A program made the translations under genes and the position numbers. Shown here one piece after another: positions 11,399 to 13,727 of a stretch of DNA of 13,727 bases (position 1 is its first letter; each line of letters begins with the position of its first letter). The DNA comes from CBIHLX01 sp966210935 (GTDB lineage: Bacteria; Patescibacteriota; Saccharimonadia; Saccharimonadales; Saccharimonadaceae): assembly GCA_966210935.1 (NCBI GenBank), contig CBIHLX010000017.1:1-13727 (forward strand), given 5' to 3'. Below the pieces are notes generated by a model, which had not been told where the DNA came from, did no database searches, and saw only the letters and a list, made by a program, of their open reading frames with translations.

Positions 11399-12998
11399 CA
11401 TCAAACGTATCAAGATACTTCGCAAGCAACAGATGTGTTTGAGCATTAAAAGCAGCCGACGCACTATAGGCGATAGCGGTCACTGGCATCAGGAACCACT
11501 GCAGGACCATACCGATAGTTCGGTGGCGCTTGTAGCGCTCTGGGCGCGGTGGCAACATCTTAAAGCTTAGGAAGACAGTAATAATAAGACCAATGAGCGC
11601 CACCTGCTGAATGCCACTAACAATCTCTGGCAGCTGATGCGCGGCGATATCCTGCGCCGAGCGACTATTAACCAAAAGTGGCACCCATCCACCGACGGCC
11701 ACAAGGATCGACATACTTGCAAGGGTCACATGACCATCGAGAAGTCGGACAAAACGCCCAATGCCACCCATCAATGGCACATTGCGACGGCGCGTAAAGA
11801 CGCGAGTTGCAACGTATGGCACATCCGACGCTCCGTACGCCCAGCGACGAAGCTGCTTGAACTGCGCTTTGAGCGTCTTTGTGTATGTGTCTGACAGTAC
11901 GGCATCTTGATAAATCGGCACATAAATAGGTGTCACAAAATAGTTACCACCAAAGTAGAAGTAACTCCTCCAGTACTGATGGCCATCCTCAACAATACTT
12001 CGTGTACTCCAGAAGTCCATCTCAACTAATGCGTCCATAGGCTGGGAGTGTGAGGCGAAGTTACGTAGCGTATGTGGTCGCATTGAGCTAATAATGTTCC
12101 AGAAGGAATTACCCGTAGCTACGACACGCATCGGTGCTGGCGCATCCCAAATATTATTAAGGAACAGCGCCACTGGCTGATACGCCAGGTGCTTACGGTC
12201 CTCGTGTACAATGTACTCGTAGGTTAAGTAGTCAAAGTATGTCTCATGCGGACGGTTATCGCTATCGAGAGTTGTGACAATCACATCTTTGTGGGCAATA
12301 TTTTGCTTATCGAGCCATGTCTGCAAAAAACGTCCCGCAAACGTGATGTTACCGCCCTTACCCACTACTTCATTTGGCAAATCGCCTGGGTGCTTTACGA
12401 TATGGAACGCCTTAAAGGTAGAACCAAACTTCTTTTTAAGCGCCTTCGCCGTTGCCTCAATATCCTTACCGCCACGCTCCTCGTACGCCAATACGACAAT
12501 CAGATGCTTATTGTCGTACGTAGTTGCTGCAACTGATTGAATTGTTGGCTCAAGCACCTCGTACGACTCGTTGTAGGCCGCAATAATAACTGCGTTGTAG
12601 AGAGATGATGGGCGCGGGAAAACATATGGGTCGTCAGCAGCTGACACTAGGCGAAGATTCTCCTTGTGCGCTTCATACCCAAACTCGTCCGAACGGTCGG
12701 TCTTCAACGCCTCGTAGCTTTGAGTCGGCTGCTCAAGCTGCTCGAGTCGGGCCGCCCAGTCAACCTGCTGCGCTCGGTCGAGGCGCGTTCGCCCTTGAAT
12801 AGTATGGATCGCGATACCAACCGCTTTTACAAGTACCGTAATAATCACAAACAGAAGATAAATGGCAGCCAGCAGCGGACTAAAAATTGAAAGTACTACT
12901 AGTAGTATCAACATGCCATAGCTCAAGATAGCCGGTAGCATTTCAAAGAAGCGGTAGGTGCGCGTTCGCTTCCCCATTGGCAGCTCTAAGTCGATCAT
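11322..12998 (-). CDS. Family 2 glycosyltransferase, membrane-embedded
   Basis: 558 residues from the ATG at 12998. Two transmembrane helices (about 23-63) precede a GT-A catalytic domain: the nucleotide-sugar pocket AVIIAAYNES (136-145), a DSD metal motif in TTLDSDNRP (D245-D247), the general-base region VEDGHQYWR (E337, D338) and the acceptor motif QLRRW (382-386). Three or more C-terminal helices follow and then a basic Ala/Arg tail. This resembles processive GT2 enzymes (cellulose synthase, hyaluronan and poly-GlcNAc synthase types), so it may make or export a surface polysaccharide; the sugar is not predictable. An upstream TTG (13013) would add five residues, but the ATG one base after the preceding stop fits coupling better. 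Its 3' end overlaps nrdR by 77 bp. Confidence 0.9.
   Translation of the reverse strand: MIDLELPMGKRTRTYRFFEMLPAILSYGMLILLVVLSIFSPLLAAIYLLFVIITVLVKAVGIAIHTIQGRTRLDRAQQVDWAARLEQLEQPTQSYEALKTDRSDEFGYEAHKENLRLVSAADDPYVFPRPSSLYNAVIIAAYNESYEVLEPTIQSVAATTYDNKHLIVVLAYEERGGKDIEATAKALKKKFGSTFKAFHIVKHPGDLPNEVVGKGGNITFAGRFLQTWLDKQNIAHKDVIVTTLDSDNRPHETYFDYLTYEYIVHEDRKHLAYQPVALFLNNIWDAPAPMRVVATGNSFWNIISSMRPHTLRNFASHSQPMDALVEMDFWSTRSIVEDGHQYWRSYFYFGGNYFVTPIYVPIYQDAVLSDTYTKTLKAQFKQLRRWAYGASDVPYVATRVFTRRRNVPLMGGIGRFVRLLDGHVTLASMSILVAVGGWVPLLVNSRSAQDIAAHQLPEIVSGIQQVALIGLIITVFLSFKMLPPRPERYKRHRTIGMVLQWFLMPVTAIAYSASAAFNAQTHLLLAKYLDTFDVTEKGTHQSVARARAAKVARASSKK
11337..11373 (+). repeat. 24-bp-period direct repeat in the nrdR/glycosyltransferase overlap
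   Basis: AGCGCGGGCGACC occurs at 11337-11349 and again at 11361-11373, exactly 24 bp (eight codons) apart. It keeps frame in both genes, giving RGRP twice in NrdR and VARA twice in the glycosyltransferase tail. Confidence 0.9.
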
Positions 12999-12999
12999 A

Positions 13000-13374
13000 C
13001 TAGCGGAAGGCAACCCTTAGGACAGCCGCAGTCAGAACCCAGCCGATTAACAGCAGTAGCAAGCTCAGCCAAATAAAGAACAGAGCCAGCTGTCGACGTT
13101 CAAGAACATAAAACTTAACGGCAATTGTCGTATTAATAATGGCTACGATGAGACCAAAGCCGATAAATGACAAGAGATAGTACCACTTTTCACGGTAGAA
13201 GTTAGTCTCTCCATAGGCTGTATAGTGGACCGCCACTTGCAGGTCGCTCGGCTGCAATGAGAGGGCAACAAAAATACAGTAGGCAATCGACGCCAACACC
13301 AAACCCGCAAGCAAAAGCAACACAGGCCGGTCGGCGATAATAAGTTTGATAGCGCGAGCAATAGTATCTTTCAT
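13000..13374 (-). CDS. Small three-helix membrane protein, unknown function
   Basis: 124 residues from the ATG at 13374 (MKDTIARAIKLI). The open frame extends to an ATG at 13416, but that lies inside tRNA-Gly and is rejected. Three hydrophobic helices (about residues 17-40, 65-92 and 95-120 of the short form) are separated by a polar loop with TAYGETNFYREKW. No family recognised. Its stop is one base before the glycosyltransferase ATG, so the two are probably coupled and may act together in polysaccharide synthesis or export. The start is only 7 nt from the end of tRNA-Gly and has no Shine-Dalgarno, so the mRNA may be released when the tRNA 3' end is processed. Confidence 0.72.
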   Translation of the reverse strand: MKDTIARAIKLIIADRPVLLLLAGLVLASIAYCIFVALSLQPSDLQVAVHYTAYGETNFYREKWYYLLSFIGFGLIVAIINTTIAVKFYVLERRQLALFFIWLSLLLLLIGWVLTAAVLRVAFR

Positions 13375-13381
13375 AATAACT

Positions 13382-13456
13382 TGGTGCGGGTACAGAGAAT
13401 CGAACTCTGCTCTCAACCTTGGGAAGGTTGCATATTAGCCACTATACGATACCCGC
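13382..13456 (-). tRNA. tRNA-Gly (CCC)
   Basis: 75 nt on the minus strand. Acceptor GCGGGTA/TACCCGC; anticodon stem CAACC/GGTTG with loop TTCCCAA, anticodon CCC; T-arm CAGAG-TTCGATT-CTCTG; encoded CCA. The discriminator is A73, whereas bacterial tRNA-Gly usually has U73. It lies 9 nt downstream of tRNA-Thr, probably in the same transcript. Confidence 0.93.
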
Positions 13457-13465
13457 GTATCGATG

Positions 13466-13541
13466 TGGAGCCGCTGACCGGATTTGAACCGGTGACCTAC
13501 GCTTTACGAAAGCGCCGCTCTACCAGCTGAGCTACAGCGGC
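13466..13541 (-). tRNA. tRNA-Thr (CGU)
   Basis: 76 nt on the minus strand. Acceptor GCCGCTG/CAGCGGC; anticodon stem GCGCT/AGCGT with loop TTCGTAA, anticodon CGU; T-arm CACCG-GTTCAAAT-CCGGT region; discriminator U73 followed by encoded CCA. Many bacterial tRNA-Thr have A73; the U73 here matches the UGGA of the thrS T-box. It reads ACG codons. Confidence 0.95.
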
Positions 13542-13559
13542 AATCAGACGATCTCTGCT

Positions 13560-13568
13560 ATTATACCA
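13560..13568 (-). promoter_or_regulatory. Extended -10 box (TGgTATAAT) of the tRNA-Thr/tRNA-Gly unit
   Basis: A perfect TATAAT with an upstream TGG, about 18 nt before the tRNA-Thr 5' end. The -35 is poor. The unit probably reads on into the membrane protein and glycosyltransferase, since no terminator follows tRNA-Gly. Confidence 0.6.
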
Positions 13569-13601
13569 CTCTGCTTGTCGAAATTAAAAGCCGCCCACCT
13601 G

Positions 13602-13630
13602 TTGCCATAGGGGTGAAAAACTGCTATTAT
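13602..13630 (+). promoter_or_regulatory. Promoter of tRNA-Asp
   Basis: TTGCCA, a 17-bp spacer and TATTAT with an upstream TGC. The transcript would begin near 13637, about 13 nt before the tRNA. Confidence 0.75.
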
Positions 13631-13649
13631 ACGAAGGTTCGCGAATTAT

Positions 13650-13727
13650 GCGCTCGTAGTGAAGTTGGCCTATCACGCCTCCCTGTCACGGAGGAGATCG
13701 CCGGTTCGAATCCGGTCGGGCGCGCCA
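13650..13727 (+). tRNA. tRNA-Asp (GUC)
   Basis: 78 nt, ending at the last base of the window. Acceptor GCGCTCG/CGGGCGC (one U-G); anticodon stem GCCTCC/GGAGG region with loop CTGTCAC, anticodon GUC; T-arm GCCGG-TTCGAAT-CCGGT; G73 (usual identity base for Asp) and encoded CCA. The D-loop is long. Whatever follows is not visible. Confidence 0.95.

Noticed and set aside
13375..13416. ATG start of the small membrane protein at 13416
   Set aside because: The added codons lie within tRNA-Gly, and the extra residues are tRNA antisense-like rather than protein-like.
1..13727. CRISPR array, insertion sequence, prophage or integrase site
   Set aside because: No regularly spaced repeats, transposase or recombinase frames, or terminal inverted repeats are visible, although tRNA genes (possible attachment sites) are present.

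Overview
The window looks like a slice of the chromosome of a small-genome bacterium of the Patescibacteria (CPR) group, most likely Candidatus Saccharibacteria (TM7). This is an inference from compact protein versions, short intergenic gaps, a ThrS without the usual N-terminal TGS domain, and several reduced or degenerate enzyme folds. UGA reads as a stop (it ends miaA), which argues against the CPR lineages that recode UGA as glycine. I see no mobile element, CRISPR array or sign of recent transfer.

Layout. (1) 2-688, plus: the infC (partial)-rpmI-rplT operon, ending in a symmetrical terminator that also serves the RNase P RNA gene (742-1077, minus). (2) 1092-3591, minus: a Nudix-RNase H fusion, a ten-helix membrane protein and a one-helix anchored protein; then tRNA-Pro(GGG) with its own terminator. 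(3) 3953-4585, minus: a site-2-protease-like M50 peptidase, divergent from rpmB (bL28, plus). (4) 4968-9238, minus: a block read as thrS, alkyltransferase-like protein, miaA, winged-helix/nucleotidyltransferase-like regulator, degenerate metallo-beta-lactamase-fold protein. Upstream of thrS is a leader with the hallmarks of a T-box riboswitch: a T-box bulge in an antiterminator, a competing terminator and a Stem III. (5) tRNA-Val(GAC), plus, diverges from the thrS leader and appears to share its -35 hexamer. (6) 9653-10513, minus: a two-helix membrane protein with a Pro-rich tail. Then, on plus, an apparently leaderless 39-residue gene and nrdR. (7) 11322-13541, minus: a tRNA-Thr(CGU)-tRNA-Gly(CCC) pair followed by a small membrane protein and a family 2 glycosyltransferase whose 3' end overlaps nrdR. 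(8) tRNA-Asp(GUC), plus, at the right edge.

How it fits together. Most of the window serves translation: initiation factor, three ribosomal proteins, RNase P RNA, five tRNAs with encoded CCA, threonyl-tRNA synthetase and the tRNA-modifying MiaA. The tRNA-Thr here has U73, the only U73 among the five tRNAs, and this is exactly the base the T-box of thrS (UGGA) should pair with. So the window carries both a candidate sensor and a cognate ligand. A second theme is promoter layout: extended -10 boxes (TGn) lie 6-9 nt upstream of several start codons, pointing to frequent leaderless or nearly leaderless mRNAs.
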